Below are positions 1 to 11,921 of a stretch of 36,841 nucleotides of DNA, piece after piece (the first letter of the stretch is position 1; every line of letters starts with the position of its first letter). The stretch spans positions 1-36,841 of the forward strand of contig NZ_JAOPWR010000054.1 in NCBI RefSeq assembly GCF_025965585.1, read 5' to 3'. The notes beneath the pieces were generated by a model. That model was not told where the DNA came from and did not search any database. It was given only the letters and a program-made list of their open reading frames with translations. The DNA is from Pseudonocardia sp. GTDB lineage: Bacteria; Actinomycetota; Actinomycetes; Mycobacteriales; Pseudonocardiaceae. Both the position numbers and the translations under genes were made by a program.

Positions 1-19
1 CGTCAGTCATGCTGGTTCT

Positions 20-916
20 GTGAACGATCGCCCACCGGCCCCGTCGGACTCGCCGTCTGCGCTGGCCGCCGCACTGCGCACCACCGGCTACCTCGCCGAC
101 GACGGCCTCGCCACGGCGACGTTCCTCGCCATGCGCATGAACCGACCACTGTTCTGCGAGGGTGAACCCGGCACCGGCAAGACCGCTCTCGCCCAGGCAC
201 TGGCGGAGGTGACCGGCTCCGAGCTGATCCGCCTGCAGTGCCACGAGGGCATCGACGCGTCGCAGGCTCTCTACGACTGGGACTTCCCCCGCCAGCTGCT
301 GCACCTGCGCGCGCTCGAGGCCGCCGCGGGTGCGGAGAGGATGGACGTCGACGCCGTCGAGGCCTCTCTCTACGACCCCAAGTTCCTGCTGGCGCGCCCC
401 ATCCTGCGCGCGCTGCAGACCACACCGAGCGTGCTGCTCATCGACGAGATCGACCGCGCCGACGACGAGTTCGAGGCCTTCCTCCTGGAGGTCCTCACCG
501 AGCACGCGGTGACGATCCCCGAGGTCGGCGAGATCCGGGCCACCACGCCCCCGATCGTCGTGCTCACGTCCAACCGCACACGCGAGGTGCACGACGCCCT
601 CAAGCGCCGCTGCCTCTACCTGTGGCTCGACCACCCCGACCTGCAGCGCGAGATCGAGATCCTGCACTCGCGGCTGCCGGGCCTGCCCGAGCGGCTCGCC
701 GCCCAGGTGGCCGGCGCCGTCCGCGCGCTGCGGCAGGCCGACCTGCTCAAGCCCCCGGGCGTCGCGGAGACCATCGACTGGGCACGGGCGCTGCAGCTCG
801 TCGGCGCACGGCACCTCGACGTCGACAGCGCGGCCGCCACGCTCGGCGCCGTCCTCAAGTACCGCGAGGACGCCGACCGCGTCCGCAAGCAGCTCGACAC
901 CCTGCTCGCGTCCTGA
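20..916 (+). CDS. coxD: MoxR-family AAA+ ATPase, CoxD-like
   Basis: Walker A GEPGTGKTALAQALA, Walker B VLLIDEIDRAD, LTSNRTREVHDALKRRC; followed by a VWA protein and an XdhC protein. Confidence 0.85.
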   Translation: MNDRPPAPSDSPSALAAALRTTGYLADDGLATATFLAMRMNRPLFCEGEPGTGKTALAQALAEVTGSELIRLQCHEGIDASQALYDWDFPRQLLHLRALEAAAGAERMDVDAVEASLYDPKFLLARPILRALQTTPSVLLIDEIDRADDEFEAFLLEVLTEHAVTIPEVGEIRATTPPIVVLTSNRTREVHDALKRRCLYLWLDHPDLQREIEILHSRLPGLPERLAAQVAGAVRALRQADLLKPPGVAETIDWARALQLVGARHLDVDSAAATLGAVLKYREDADRVRKQLDTLLAS

Positions 917-923
917 GCGCACC

Positions 924-2072
924 GTGACGAGCACAGAGGCACCCGTCGCCGACCCCGTCGCCGACCCCGTCGAGGGGCTCGTCGGTTTCACGGTCGTGCT
1001 CCGCAGCGCGGGGCTGTCCATCACCACCGACCGGGTCGCCACCTTCCTGGGCGCGCTCGACGAGCTGGACGTCACCAGCCGGATGCAGACGTACTGGGCC
1101 GGGCGGCTCACGCTCTGCTCCGACCCCGACGACCTCCCGCGCTACGACCAGGCCTTCGATGCCTGGTTCACCCCGCAGGAGGGCGGGCGCACCCGTGTCT
1201 CCGACGAGCGCAAGCCGCCGCCGCCGAAGCTCGCCGCGCTCACACCTTCCACGGAGGACTCCTCCGAGGAGGGCGACGACGACCGCGAGACGCCGCAGGT
1301 GCACGCCAGGGCCAGCGGGTCGGAGGTGCTGCGCAACCGCGACCTCGCCGAGCTCACCCCGTCCGAGCGCGAGCACCTGCGCAGGCTGCTGGCCCTGCTG
1401 CGCCCCGAGCCGCCGACCCGGCCGACCCGGCGCCGCAGCCCGTCGCGGCACGGCGAGGCCGATCCCGCCCGCACGCTGCGCGCCGCGCTGCGCAACGAGG
1501 GCGAGGTCCGGCAGCTCTACCGCCGCGACCACTCGCGGCGGCCCCGCAAGATCGTGCTGCTCGTCGACGTTTCCGGCTCGATGGAGCCCTACGCCGACGC
1601 GCTGCTGCGCTTCGCGCACGTCGTCGTGCGCCGCTCGCCGCAGGCCGTGGAGGCGTTCACGCTCGGCACCCGGCTCACCCGTGTCACCCGCGAGCTGCGG
1701 ATGCGCGACGCCGACCGCGCGCTGGCCGCCGCAGGCCGGGCCATCCCCGACTGGTCCGGCGGCACCCGCCTCGGCGAGGTGATGCGCGCGTTCGTCGACC
1801 GCTGGGGGCAGCGCGGCGCCGCCCGTCGCGCCGTCGTCGTCGTGTTCTCCGACGGCTGGGAGCGCGGCGAGACGGACCTGCTTGGCGTCCAGATGCAGCG
1901 GCTCGCCCGGCTCGCCCACAAGGTGGTCTGGATCAACCCGCACGCGGGCAAGGACGGCTACGCGCCGGTGCAGGGTGGAATAGTGGCCGCCCTTCCATAC
2001 TTGGACGAACTGCTGGCCGGGCACAGTCTGGCCACTCTCGAAGAGCTCCTTGAGGTGATCCGCGATGCGTGA
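924..2072 (+). CDS. coxE: VWA domain-containing protein, CoxE-like
   Basis: MIDAS-type motif VLLVDVSGSMEPYADALLRFAH; directly downstream of the MoxR ATPase; GTG start. Confidence 0.85.
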   Translation: MTSTEAPVADPVADPVEGLVGFTVVLRSAGLSITTDRVATFLGALDELDVTSRMQTYWAGRLTLCSDPDDLPRYDQAFDAWFTPQEGGRTRVSDERKPPPPKLAALTPSTEDSSEEGDDDRETPQVHARASGSEVLRNRDLAELTPSEREHLRRLLALLRPEPPTRPTRRRSPSRHGEADPARTLRAALRNEGEVRQLYRRDHSRRPRKIVLLVDVSGSMEPYADALLRFAHVVVRRSPQAVEAFTLGTRLTRVTRELRMRDADRALAAAGRAIPDWSGGTRLGEVMRAFVDRWGQRGAARRAVVVVFSDGWERGETDLLGVQMQRLARLAHKVVWINPHAGKDGYAPVQGGIVAALPYLDELLAGHSLATLEELLEVIRDA

Positions 2073-3180
2073 CGTGATGGACCGGCTCGAGGGCTGGTGG
2101 AAGAACGGCGAGACCGCGGCGCTGGCCACGGTCGTCGGCACCTACAGCTCCGCGCCCCGGCAGCCCGGCGCGTCGATGCTGGTCGGACCGGACGGCGAGG
2201 CCGTCGGCAGCGTGTCCGGCGGGTGCGTCGAGGGCGCCGTCTACGAGCTGGGCCAGCAGGTGCTCGGCGACGGGCGCCCGGTGTTCCAGCGCTACGGGGT
2301 CTCCGACGAGGACGCTTTCACCGTGGGCCTGACCTGCGGCGGCATCATCGACATCTTCGTCGAGAAGGTCGGCCCGGAGACCTACGACCAGCTCGGCTCG
2401 GTGGCCCAGGCCATCCGCGACGAGACGCCGGTGGCGGTGGCCACCGTCGTCACCGGGCCGTCCGACAAGCTCGGCAAGCGGCTCATCGTGTGGGCCGACC
2501 GGGTGGAGGGCGCCACCGGCTCGTCCCGCCTCGACGACGCCGTACGCGACGACGCCCGGGGCCTGCTCGACGCCGGCCGCAACGCGATCCTGCACTACGG
2601 CATCGACGGACAGCGCCGTGGCGAGGGCCTCGACGTGTTCGTCGAGTCGTTCGCGCCGCCGCCTCGCATGATCGTGTTCGGGGCGATCGACTTCGCTGCC
2701 GCCGTCGCGCGCATGGGCACGTTCCTCGGCTTCCGCGTCACGGTCTGCGACGCGCGTCCCGTGTTCGCCACCGCCACCCGCTTCCCGGGCGCGAACGAGG
2801 TCGTCGTCGAGTGGCCGCACCGCTACCTGAAGGCCGAGTCCGACGCGGGCCGCGTCGACAAGCGCACCGCGCTCTGCGTGCTCACCCACGACCCGAAGTT
2901 CGACGTCCCGCTGCTGGAGGTCGCGCTGCGGCTGCCCGAGGTGGGCTACATCGGCGCGATGGGCTCGCGGCGCACCCACGAGGACCGCATCGAGCGGCTC
3001 AGGGAGATCGGCGTGACCGACGCCGAGATCGCCCGGATGTCGAGCCCGATCGGCCTGGACCTCGGCGCCCGCACGCCCGAGGAGACCGCGGTGTCGATCG
3101 CGGCCGAGATGATCGCCCAGCACTGGGGCGGCGCCGGCACCCGCCTCGCGAACCGCGAGGGCCCGATCCACGCCGGCTGA
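2065..3180 (+). CDS. XdhC/CoxF family protein (molybdenum cofactor insertion/maturation)
   Basis: N-terminal SAPRQPGASMLVGPDGEAVGSVSGGCVEGAVYE and C-terminal Rossmann-like YIGAMGSRRTHEDRIERL; start overlaps the coxE end by 8 bp. Confidence 0.88.
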   Translation: MRDVMDRLEGWWKNGETAALATVVGTYSSAPRQPGASMLVGPDGEAVGSVSGGCVEGAVYELGQQVLGDGRPVFQRYGVSDEDAFTVGLTCGGIIDIFVEKVGPETYDQLGSVAQAIRDETPVAVATVVTGPSDKLGKRLIVWADRVEGATGSSRLDDAVRDDARGLLDAGRNAILHYGIDGQRRGEGLDVFVESFAPPPRMIVFGAIDFAAAVARMGTFLGFRVTVCDARPVFATATRFPGANEVVVEWPHRYLKAESDAGRVDKRTALCVLTHDPKFDVPLLEVALRLPEVGYIGAMGSRRTHEDRIERLREIGVTDAEIARMSSPIGLDLGARTPEETAVSIAAEMIAQHWGGAGTRLANREGPIHAG

Positions 3181-3540
3181 CGCCTCATCCCGACACGATC
3201 GGGCGCGGGGCCTGCCCGATGGGACAGGGTCCGCGCCCGGCCGCCGGTACGGTCCGCCACGGCCGATCCGCGGCTGACGTGCATGTCCGTGACCTGCCGT
3301 ACCCAGCATGCGAGGGCCTGCCCGGTGGCGGTTGCCGCGCGTCCCCGTCACCGGATACGCACCGTTCGCACCTGCCCGCTCACCCCCGGTTCTTGTAGCC
3401 TGGGCGACGCCGCGGGTCGGGACGTTCGGCGTACGGCGACGGACGATGTGGTGCGGGAGGGCAATGTGGTCCTCGCCGATGAAGCCCGCAAGGCCGGTGA
3501 CTCGGTCCTGCTGGCACGGCGTAGTCCGGACGATCGACGC

Positions 3541-4713
3541 GTGACCGACGGCGACTCCGGACCGCTCCGGCTGTCCAAGTTCCACGCCCCGGAGATCGTC
3601 TTCGGCCCCAACTCACTCGCCGAGGCCGCGCACGCCGCGGTCCGGCTGGGCGCGCGGCGGCCGCTCGTCGTCACCGACCCCGGGCTGACCGAGGCGGGCT
3701 GGCCCGCGGAGCTCCTCACCCAGCTGCGGGCCGCCGGCCTGCGCCCGGTGGTCTGGACCGACGTCACGCCCAACCCGAAGGACCACGAGATCGAGGCGGG
3801 CCACGAGCGCTACGTCGAGGCCGGCTGCGACGTGGTGCTCGGCATCGGCGGCGGCTCGGTGATCGACGCGGCCAAGGGCATCGCCCTGCTCGCCGCGAAC
3901 GGCGGGCGCATCCTCGACTACGAGGGCATCGACCGCATCGCGCACCCGATCCCGCCGCTGATCATGATGCCGTCCACGTCCGGCACGGGCGCCGACGTCT
4001 CCCAGTTCTGCGTCGTCACCGACACCGAGCGACACACCAAGATCACGATCATGGGGCGCGCGCTGGTGCCGGACGTGTCGGTGATCGACCCCCGGCTCCT
4101 CGTCACGATGCCCGACGAGCTGAATGCCGCCACCGGTCTCGATGCGCTCACGCACGGCATCGAGGCGTTCGTGTCGCTGGCCCACGGCCCGCTCACCGAC
4201 CACCACGCGCTGCAGGCGATCTCGCTGGTCAACGGCAACCTCGCCCACACCATCCACGAACCGCGCGACACCGAGGCGCGCTCGTTCATGGCGCAGGCCG
4301 CGCTGGAGGCCGGCCTGGCGTTCACCAACGCGATCCTGGGCGCCACGCACGCCATGAGCCACCAGGTCGGCGGCATGCTCGACCTCCCCCACGGCGTCGT
4401 CAACGGGGTGCTGCTGCCGCACGTCATCCGCTTCAACGGGGCCGAGCTGCCCGAGCGGTTCGTGCCGATCGCGCAGGCCCTGGGCGTGTACGAGCCGGGG
4501 ATGCCCGCGCCGGAGGCCGTCGAGCGGGTGGCCGAGGAGGTCCGCACGCTGGGCGATGAGGTCGGCGTGCCGCGCGGGCTCGGGGCGCTGGGCGTCACGG
4601 GCGAGGACATCCCGCGCCTCTCGGAGCTCACGTTGAGCGACGCGTGCCTCACCACGAACCCGCGGCCCACCTCCGTGGGCGACGTCGAGACGCTGTTCAA
4701 GGCGGCCCTGTGA
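3541..4713 (+). CDS. Iron-containing alcohol dehydrogenase
   Basis: GGGSVIDAAKGIA cofactor motif, PSTSGTGADVS, metal-site region HAMSHQVGGMLDLPHGVVNGVLLPHVIRFN; GTG start at 3541 chosen because homology-like sequence begins there (ORF is open from 3283). Confidence 0.88.
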   Translation: MTDGDSGPLRLSKFHAPEIVFGPNSLAEAAHAAVRLGARRPLVVTDPGLTEAGWPAELLTQLRAAGLRPVVWTDVTPNPKDHEIEAGHERYVEAGCDVVLGIGGGSVIDAAKGIALLAANGGRILDYEGIDRIAHPIPPLIMMPSTSGTGADVSQFCVVTDTERHTKITIMGRALVPDVSVIDPRLLVTMPDELNAATGLDALTHGIEAFVSLAHGPLTDHHALQAISLVNGNLAHTIHEPRDTEARSFMAQAALEAGLAFTNAILGATHAMSHQVGGMLDLPHGVVNGVLLPHVIRFNGAELPERFVPIAQALGVYEPGMPAPEAVERVAEEVRTLGDEVGVPRGLGALGVTGEDIPRLSELTLSDACLTTNPRPTSVGDVETLFKAAL

Positions 4714-4726
4714 CGGCGAGGACTGC

Positions 4727-6100
4727 ATGACGGCCGCCTCGCAGTGGCCCCGCCGGTCGGGCCGCACCGCCGCGAGCCGTCCGCGCCCCGACCTCGCAGC
4801 GCTCACCGGGCTCCGCTCGGGCAAGCCGCACTACTACCCCGAGTACCGCACGTCCGCGGAGCGGCTGCACCGCGTGATCCTGGCGCTGGAGCGGATCTCG
4901 GCGGCGCTCGTCCGCACGATGGAGGGCTCCGAGGCATTGGTCCGCGCGGTGGTGGAGGCCACGGCCGACCACCTGAGCGCGGAGTGGGTCGTGTTCGCCC
5001 TCGTCGACGGCGAGCTGCCCGAGGCCCAGCCGCGGCACCTCGTCCGCGGGCCGGACGGCGCCGAGTGGTCCGACGCGCGCGCCGTCCCGGAGCGGGTGTG
5101 GCAGCACCTCGAGCACGTCAAGGCGGGCGAGGCCGACGACCACCACGACCCGCTGCAGGCCCGCCGCCACCTGCACGTCGCGGTGAAGCTGGACGGCCGC
5201 ACCGTCGGCGGGTTCGTCGCGTGGACGCCGGAGGAACGCGAGATCGACGACACCGACCACTCGGTGCTGCGCATCCTGGCCGGTCAGACGGCCGCCGCGC
5301 TGCAGAACTGCGCCCTGCTCGACCACTCGGCCCGGCTGCACGCGCGCACCGCTCTGCAGGCCGACGACCTCAAGGCCCGCAACGAGCAGCTGATCGCCAC
5401 GCAGGCCGAGCTGGGCGCGGCCCGGCAGTGGGAGGTGCTCGACATCGAGCGCCACCGCATCGCGCGGGAGCTGCACGACAGCGTCACCCAGTACGCGCTG
5501 TCGGCCGGCATGCACATCGAGCTGGTGCGCACCGAGATCGCCGACGACCGCCTGCGTGCGCAGCTCGACACCGCCAAGGACCTCACGCGCCGCGCCGTCG
5601 AGCAGCTGCGGTCGGCGATCTACGCGCTGAGCGACGCCGAGCACCACGGCCACGGCGTCGACAAGGACCTGCCCTCGATGCTGCGCCAGCTCTCCGGCGT
5701 GCACATGCCCGACGAGCTGCGCGTGGAGGTGCGGATCGGCGGCACGCCGGTGGCGCTGCCCGCCGACTGCGAGCAGTCGCTGTTCCGCATCGCGGGCGAG
5801 GCGCTGTTCAACACCGCGGTGCACGCCGAGGCGAGCAAGGCAGTCGTCCGGCTGGCGTACCTGTGCCATTCGGTCCGGCTCACCATCTCCGACGACGGGG
5901 GCGGCAAGCCCGAGGAGGTACGGCGCAGCCTGCGTGCGGCCACCGTCGCCACGCCGTCTGGCGAGCACCGTGGGCTGGTGAACATGCAGGCCAGGGCCCG
6001 TGAGCTCGGTGGCTCGCTGACGTTCCGCCGGGCCCGGCTGGGCGGCTTGCAGGTCCAGGTGGACATCCCGGTCCCCTGCGCGAACGGAGCCCCCTCGTGA
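4727..6100 (+). CDS. GAF domain-containing sensor histidine kinase (HisKA_3)
   Basis: ERHRIARELHDSVTQYALSAGMHIEL phosphoacceptor region; C-terminal HATPase motif ISDDGGGKPEE; GAF-like N-terminus. Confidence 0.88.
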   Translation: MTAASQWPRRSGRTAASRPRPDLAALTGLRSGKPHYYPEYRTSAERLHRVILALERISAALVRTMEGSEALVRAVVEATADHLSAEWVVFALVDGELPEAQPRHLVRGPDGAEWSDARAVPERVWQHLEHVKAGEADDHHDPLQARRHLHVAVKLDGRTVGGFVAWTPEEREIDDTDHSVLRILAGQTAAALQNCALLDHSARLHARTALQADDLKARNEQLIATQAELGAARQWEVLDIERHRIARELHDSVTQYALSAGMHIELVRTEIADDRLRAQLDTAKDLTRRAVEQLRSAIYALSDAEHHGHGVDKDLPSMLRQLSGVHMPDELRVEVRIGGTPVALPADCEQSLFRIAGEALFNTAVHAEASKAVVRLAYLCHSVRLTISDDGGGKPEEVRRSLRAATVATPSGEHRGLVNMQARARELGGSLTFRRARLGGLQVQVDIPVPCANGAPS

Positions 6101-6768
6101 CCGCTGCCCCGCTGGCTCCCCGCAGCCGCCCGATGCCCACCCGCATCGTGCTCGTCGACGACCACTCGATCATGCGGCAGGGACTGCGCGCCGTGCTGGA
6201 GCGCGAGGACGACCTGCGCGTCGTCGGCGAGGCGGGCACGCCTGCCGACGCGGTGGCCGCCGTCGCGGCGACGCGGCCGCACGTCGTGCTGCTGGACCTC
6301 AAGCTGACGGCCGGCCCGCAGACCGACGGTCTCGACGTCTGCCGCAGGCTGTGCGCCGCGCACCCCGGGCTGGGGGTGCTGGTGCTCACCACGTTCTCCG
6401 AGGACCGGCTCGTGGTCGAGTCGGTGCAGGCCGGCGCGCGCGGCTACGTCGTCAAGGACGTGGACACCACCGAGCTGGTGCGCGCCATCCGTGCCGTCTC
6501 CCGTGGGGAGAGCGCGTTCGACGCCCGCAGCGCGTCGGCGATGGTGCGCTCGTTGTCGGGCGGCATGCCGGAGCGGGAGCGGCTCACCGAGCGCGAGCTC
6601 GACGTCCTGAGGCTGCTGGCCCGCGGCCTTTCCAACCGCGCGATCGGCGCCGAGCTGTTCATCTCCGAGACCACCGTCAAGTTCCACGTCGGCAACCTCA
6701 TGCGCAAGCTCATGGTGTCGCGGCGTGCCGAGGCGGTCTACGCGGCGACCAAGCAGGGACTGCTGTAG
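6097..6768 (+). CDS. NarL/FixJ-family response regulator (REC + LuxR HTH)
   Basis: MPTRIVLVDDHSIMRQGLRAVLERE ... VVLLDLKLT ... LTERELDVLRLLARGLSNRAIGAELFISETTVKFHVGNLMRKL; GTGA overlap with the kinase. Confidence 0.92.
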   Translation: MTAAPLAPRSRPMPTRIVLVDDHSIMRQGLRAVLEREDDLRVVGEAGTPADAVAAVAATRPHVVLLDLKLTAGPQTDGLDVCRRLCAAHPGLGVLVLTTFSEDRLVVESVQAGARGYVVKDVDTTELVRAIRAVSRGESAFDARSASAMVRSLSGGMPERERLTERELDVLRLLARGLSNRAIGAELFISETTVKFHVGNLMRKLMVSRRAEAVYAATKQGLL

Positions 6769-6779
6769 AACTCCGCCGC

Positions 6780-7391
6780 ATGCGGTTCTACGCGGAACGC
6801 CCGCTCCGTCTCCTTCGCCAGGTGCTCGCCGACGTCCTCGTCGTGGCGTGGGTGGTGCTCGTCGTGACGGTGGCGAGGGCGGCGTACGACCTGGTCCAGC
6901 AGCTCCGGAGCCCGGCTCTGACGCTGGTGACCGCGGGCGAGGCCATCCGCAGCACGTTCGCGGGAGCGGCGGACACCGCCGGCAGGGTGCCCGTCGTCGG
7001 CGACGACCTCGCCCGCTCCCTCGGGACGGGCGCTGGTGCCGGTGCGTCGCTGGCCGCCGCGGGACGCGAGCAGGTGCAGACCGTCACCGATGCCGCGCTG
7101 GGCACCGCCGTCGGGATCGTCGTGCTCGCCGCGCTGCCGGTCGTGCTGATCTGGCTGACGGTGCGCGTGCGCTACGCGCGGGCCGCACGGTCGGCCGTCG
7201 TCGCCAGGCGGGTCGACTCCGACCTGCTGGCGCTGCGCGCCCTGGCCCACATGCCGGTGCGCAGGCTGCTGGCCCTCTCCGACGACCCGGCCGCGGCCTG
7301 GCGGCGCGACGACCGCGACGTCGTCCACCGGCTGGCCGAGCTCGAGCTGCGGTCGCTGGGCCTGCGCTCGCCGCGCGTCAGGGCGGACTGA
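6780..7391 (+). CDS. Membrane protein of unknown function
   Basis: Two hydrophobic segments (VLADVLVVAWVVLVVTVAR; AVGIVVLAALPVVLIWLTV); ORF 6351..7391 with ATG at 6780. Confidence 0.7.
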   Translation: MRFYAERPLRLLRQVLADVLVVAWVVLVVTVARAAYDLVQQLRSPALTLVTAGEAIRSTFAGAADTAGRVPVVGDDLARSLGTGAGAGASLAAAGREQVQTVTDAALGTAVGIVVLAALPVVLIWLTVRVRYARAARSAVVARRVDSDLLALRALAHMPVRRLLALSDDPAAAWRRDDRDVVHRLAELELRSLGLRSPRVRAD

Positions 7392-8225
7392 TCACACCAC
7401 CGTGATCGTCTTGGTGTCGGTCATCGGCGGACGGCCAGCGCCGTCGGACGGGTCGTCCTCGGTGACGCGCAGCTCGTAGGTGCCGGGCTCGAGGGTGACG
7501 GTGAACGAGTACGGCGAGAACCGCTGGCCCTCAGCGGTCGACGCGGCCCCCGACCTCACGACGACCCCCTCGCGGCGCACCTCCCACGGCAGGTTCGCCT
7601 CGAACACCGCCGCCTCCCCCGACACGACGACGTCCCGTTCCACGGAGGCCCCGTTCATCGGGCTGTCGATCTGGACGAGGGAGCGCACGGCGTAGGCGTC
7701 GCCGCGGAGGACGGGTGCGGACACGTCGATCCCGCCCAGCACCGTCGCGGCCGGAGCACCGTCCACGAGCACCCGCACAGACAGGGTCGATCGCAGCACG
7801 CCCTGCACCGTGTAGACGAGCTGCTGCAGGCTCATCCGCGCCGCAGCCGGATCGGTGGCGGGTCCGGTGGCCTGCGCGGTCAGATCGACGGTGATCAGGT
7901 CGCCGGCCACCACCGGCGAGCGCAGCGCGGTGCCCGCGGGCCAGTAGGACCGGTAGTCGGGATCCAGCGCGGCGCCGAACATCTCGCGGACGGCATCGCT
8001 CGCCGCATCGGTCGTGGTGACCCGGTGGAACTCGCGCTGCAGCCGGAACCCGGCAGGCGTGGAGGCCACGTAGTAGGCGGGCAGCGCCACCACCCGGCCG
8101 GGCGCGTCCGTCGTCGTCGGACTCCCCGGGGTCGTCGGGGTCGTCGCTCCCCCCGGCGCGACCGCGGCGTCGGCGCAGCCGGCCAGCAGCACCGCGAGCA
8201 GGACCACCATCGCGATTCGTCGCAC
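7392..8225 (-). CDS. Lipoprotein with GerMN and Gmad2 (immunoglobulin-like) domains
   Basis: Lipobox signal peptide VRRIAMVVLLAVLLAGCADA; GerMN-like region; C-terminal VQIDSPMNGASVERDVVVSGEAAVFEANLPWEV typical of Gmad2; GTG 8225 preceded by GGAGG. Confidence 0.8.
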   Translation of the reverse strand: MRRIAMVVLLAVLLAGCADAAVAPGGATTPTTPGSPTTTDAPGRVVALPAYYVASTPAGFRLQREFHRVTTTDAASDAVREMFGAALDPDYRSYWPAGTALRSPVVAGDLITVDLTAQATGPATDPAAARMSLQQLVYTVQGVLRSTLSVRVLVDGAPAATVLGGIDVSAPVLRGDAYAVRSLVQIDSPMNGASVERDVVVSGEAAVFEANLPWEVRREGVVVRSGAASTAEGQRFSPYSFTVTLEPGTYELRVTEDDPSDGAGRPPMTDTKTITVV

Positions 8226-8369
8226 CGCGATCACCTCCACCGAAGGATCGGAACCGGACCCTCGTGAGAATCTGGACGCACCCACGGGGGTCAGGTTGCC
8301 CGCGCGGGCCCTCGTCACCCGGACGGCGCGCCGGACCCACCCGGGTGGACGCGCCCCGCGGATGGCACC

Positions 8370-8903
8370 GTGTCGGTCATGCCGCTGTTCGCCTTCGAGG
8401 GCCTGGCCCCGACCGTGCATCCCGACGCGTTCGTCGCCCCGACCGCCACCCTCGTCGGCGACGTGCGCGTCGAGGCGCACGCGTCGATCTGGTACAACGC
8501 CGTGCTCCGCGCCGACTTCGGCCCGATCATCGTGCGGGAGGGGGCCAACGTGCAGGACGGCTGCGTGCTGCACGGTGGTGACGACCCCGTCACCGAGGTG
8601 GGCCGCGGCGCCACCATCGGCCACCTCTGCGTCGTGCACGGCTGCGTCATCGGCGAGGAGGCCCTCATCGGCAACGGCTCCACGATCCAGGACGGCGCGC
8701 GCATCGGCGCCCGCTGCCTGGTGGGCGCCGGCGCCACCGTCGCCCCCAACACAGTGATACCCGACGGCCAGCTGGTGCTCGGGTCGGTGGCGCGGGTGAA
8801 GGGCCCGCTGACGGAGTCGGCCCGGTGGTGGGTGGAGGGCAACCCGGAGATCTACCGGCAGCTGGCGAAGCGCCACCGCGCGTCCGTCACCCCGGTGATC
8901 CCC

Positions 8904-8912
<9 letters not shown>
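8370..8912 (+). CDS. Gamma carbonic anhydrase family protein (left-handed beta-helix)
   Basis: Hexapeptide repeats, NVQDGCVLHGG, GRGATIGHLCVVHGCVIGEEALIGNGSTI. Confidence 0.88.
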
Positions 8913-11039
<2,127 letters not shown>

Positions 11040-11041
11040 CT

Positions 11042-11130
11042 CGCTCCCTGCGCCGGCATGACCCGGATCAGGTTCGACGGTCGGGATCCCTGTCGGATCC
11101 CCTCTCAGCCCTGCGGGCTCCCGTGCGTCA
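11042..11130 (-). ncRNA. TPP riboswitch (THI element)
   Basis: Minus strand reads GGGCUGAGAGGGGAUCC...GUCGAACCUGAUCCGGGUCAUGCCGGCGCAGGGAGCGA, matching the conserved CUGAGA and ACCUGAUC..GG.UNAUGCC.GCG.AGGGA core. Confidence 0.95.
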
Positions 11131-11170
11131 CCTGCGGTCCACCCTACGCCCTGCACGTAATGTCCGGCCC

Positions 11171-11839
11171 GTGCCAGGACTCGACGGAACGGCCCTGCGG
11201 GCACGGCTGGACGCCGCCCGCCTCTACCTCTGCACCGGCGCGCGGCGCGACCGCGGCGACCTCGCGGACTTCGCCGACGCGGCCCTCGCCGGCGGCGTCG
11301 ACATCGTCCAGCTGCGCGACAAGGGCCCTGACGGGCCGCTGGAGGCGCGCGACGAGCTGGCCGCCCTGGAGGTTCTCGCCGAGGCCTGTGCGCGGCACGG
11401 GGCGCTGCTGGCCGTCAACGACCGGGCGGACGTCGCGCTCGCCGCGGCCGCCGACGTGCTCCATCTGGGTCAGGACGACCTGCCCGTCGCGTGGGCCCGG
11501 AAGGTCGTGGGCGACGAGGTGGTGGTCGGCCGCTCCTCGCACAGCGCCGACGAGACGCTCGTGGCCGCCGGCGAGCCCGGCGTCGACTACTTCTGCGTGG
11601 GCCCGTGCTGGCCGACGCCCACCAAGCCGGGCCGCCCCGCCCCCGGCCTGGACCTGGTCCGCACGGTCGCCGGGCGCTCGCCGTCCCGGCCGTGGTTCGC
11701 CATCGGCGGTATCGACGAGCGCCGCCTCGACGACGTGCTCGCGGCGGGTGCGGAGCGCATCGTGGTGGTCCGCGCGATCACCGAGGCCGAGGACCCGCGG
11801 GGCGCCGCGGCTGCGCTGAGGTCCCGTCTGCCCGCCTGA
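11171..11839 (+). CDS. thiE: Thiamine phosphate synthase ThiE
   Basis: [13 protein letters not shown]...[68 protein letters not shown] start. Confidence 0.94.
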   Translation: MPGLDGTALRARLDAARLYLCTGARRDRGDLADFADAALAGGVDIVQLRDKGPDGPLEARDELAALEVLAEACARHGALLAVNDRADVALAAAADVLHLGQDDLPVAWARKVVGDEVVVGRSSHSADETLVAAGEPGVDYFCVGPCWPTPTKPGRPAPGLDLVRTVAGRSPSRPWFAIGGIDERRLDDVLAAGAERIVVVRAITEAEDPRGAAAALRSRLPA

Positions 11840-11921
11840 GAGTCCACGCCGACGCTCCGTGTCGGCTCGCGAACCGATCCGTCTCGACTCGCTCGGTGGC
11901 GGTGCGTCGGCTCGCGGGTGG

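Noticed and set aside
2097-3398. 433-aa plus ORF in an alternative frame of the XdhC gene
   Set aside because: Arg/Gly/Pro-rich out-of-frame translation typical of GC-rich genes
1933-3585. 550-aa minus-strand ORF over the XdhC gene
   Set aside because: Antisense shadow ORF; the opposite strand has clear XdhC motifs
11850-11920. Imperfect direct repeat of GTCGGCTCGCG between thiE and the next gene
   Set aside because: Too short and without a symmetric structure to assign a function
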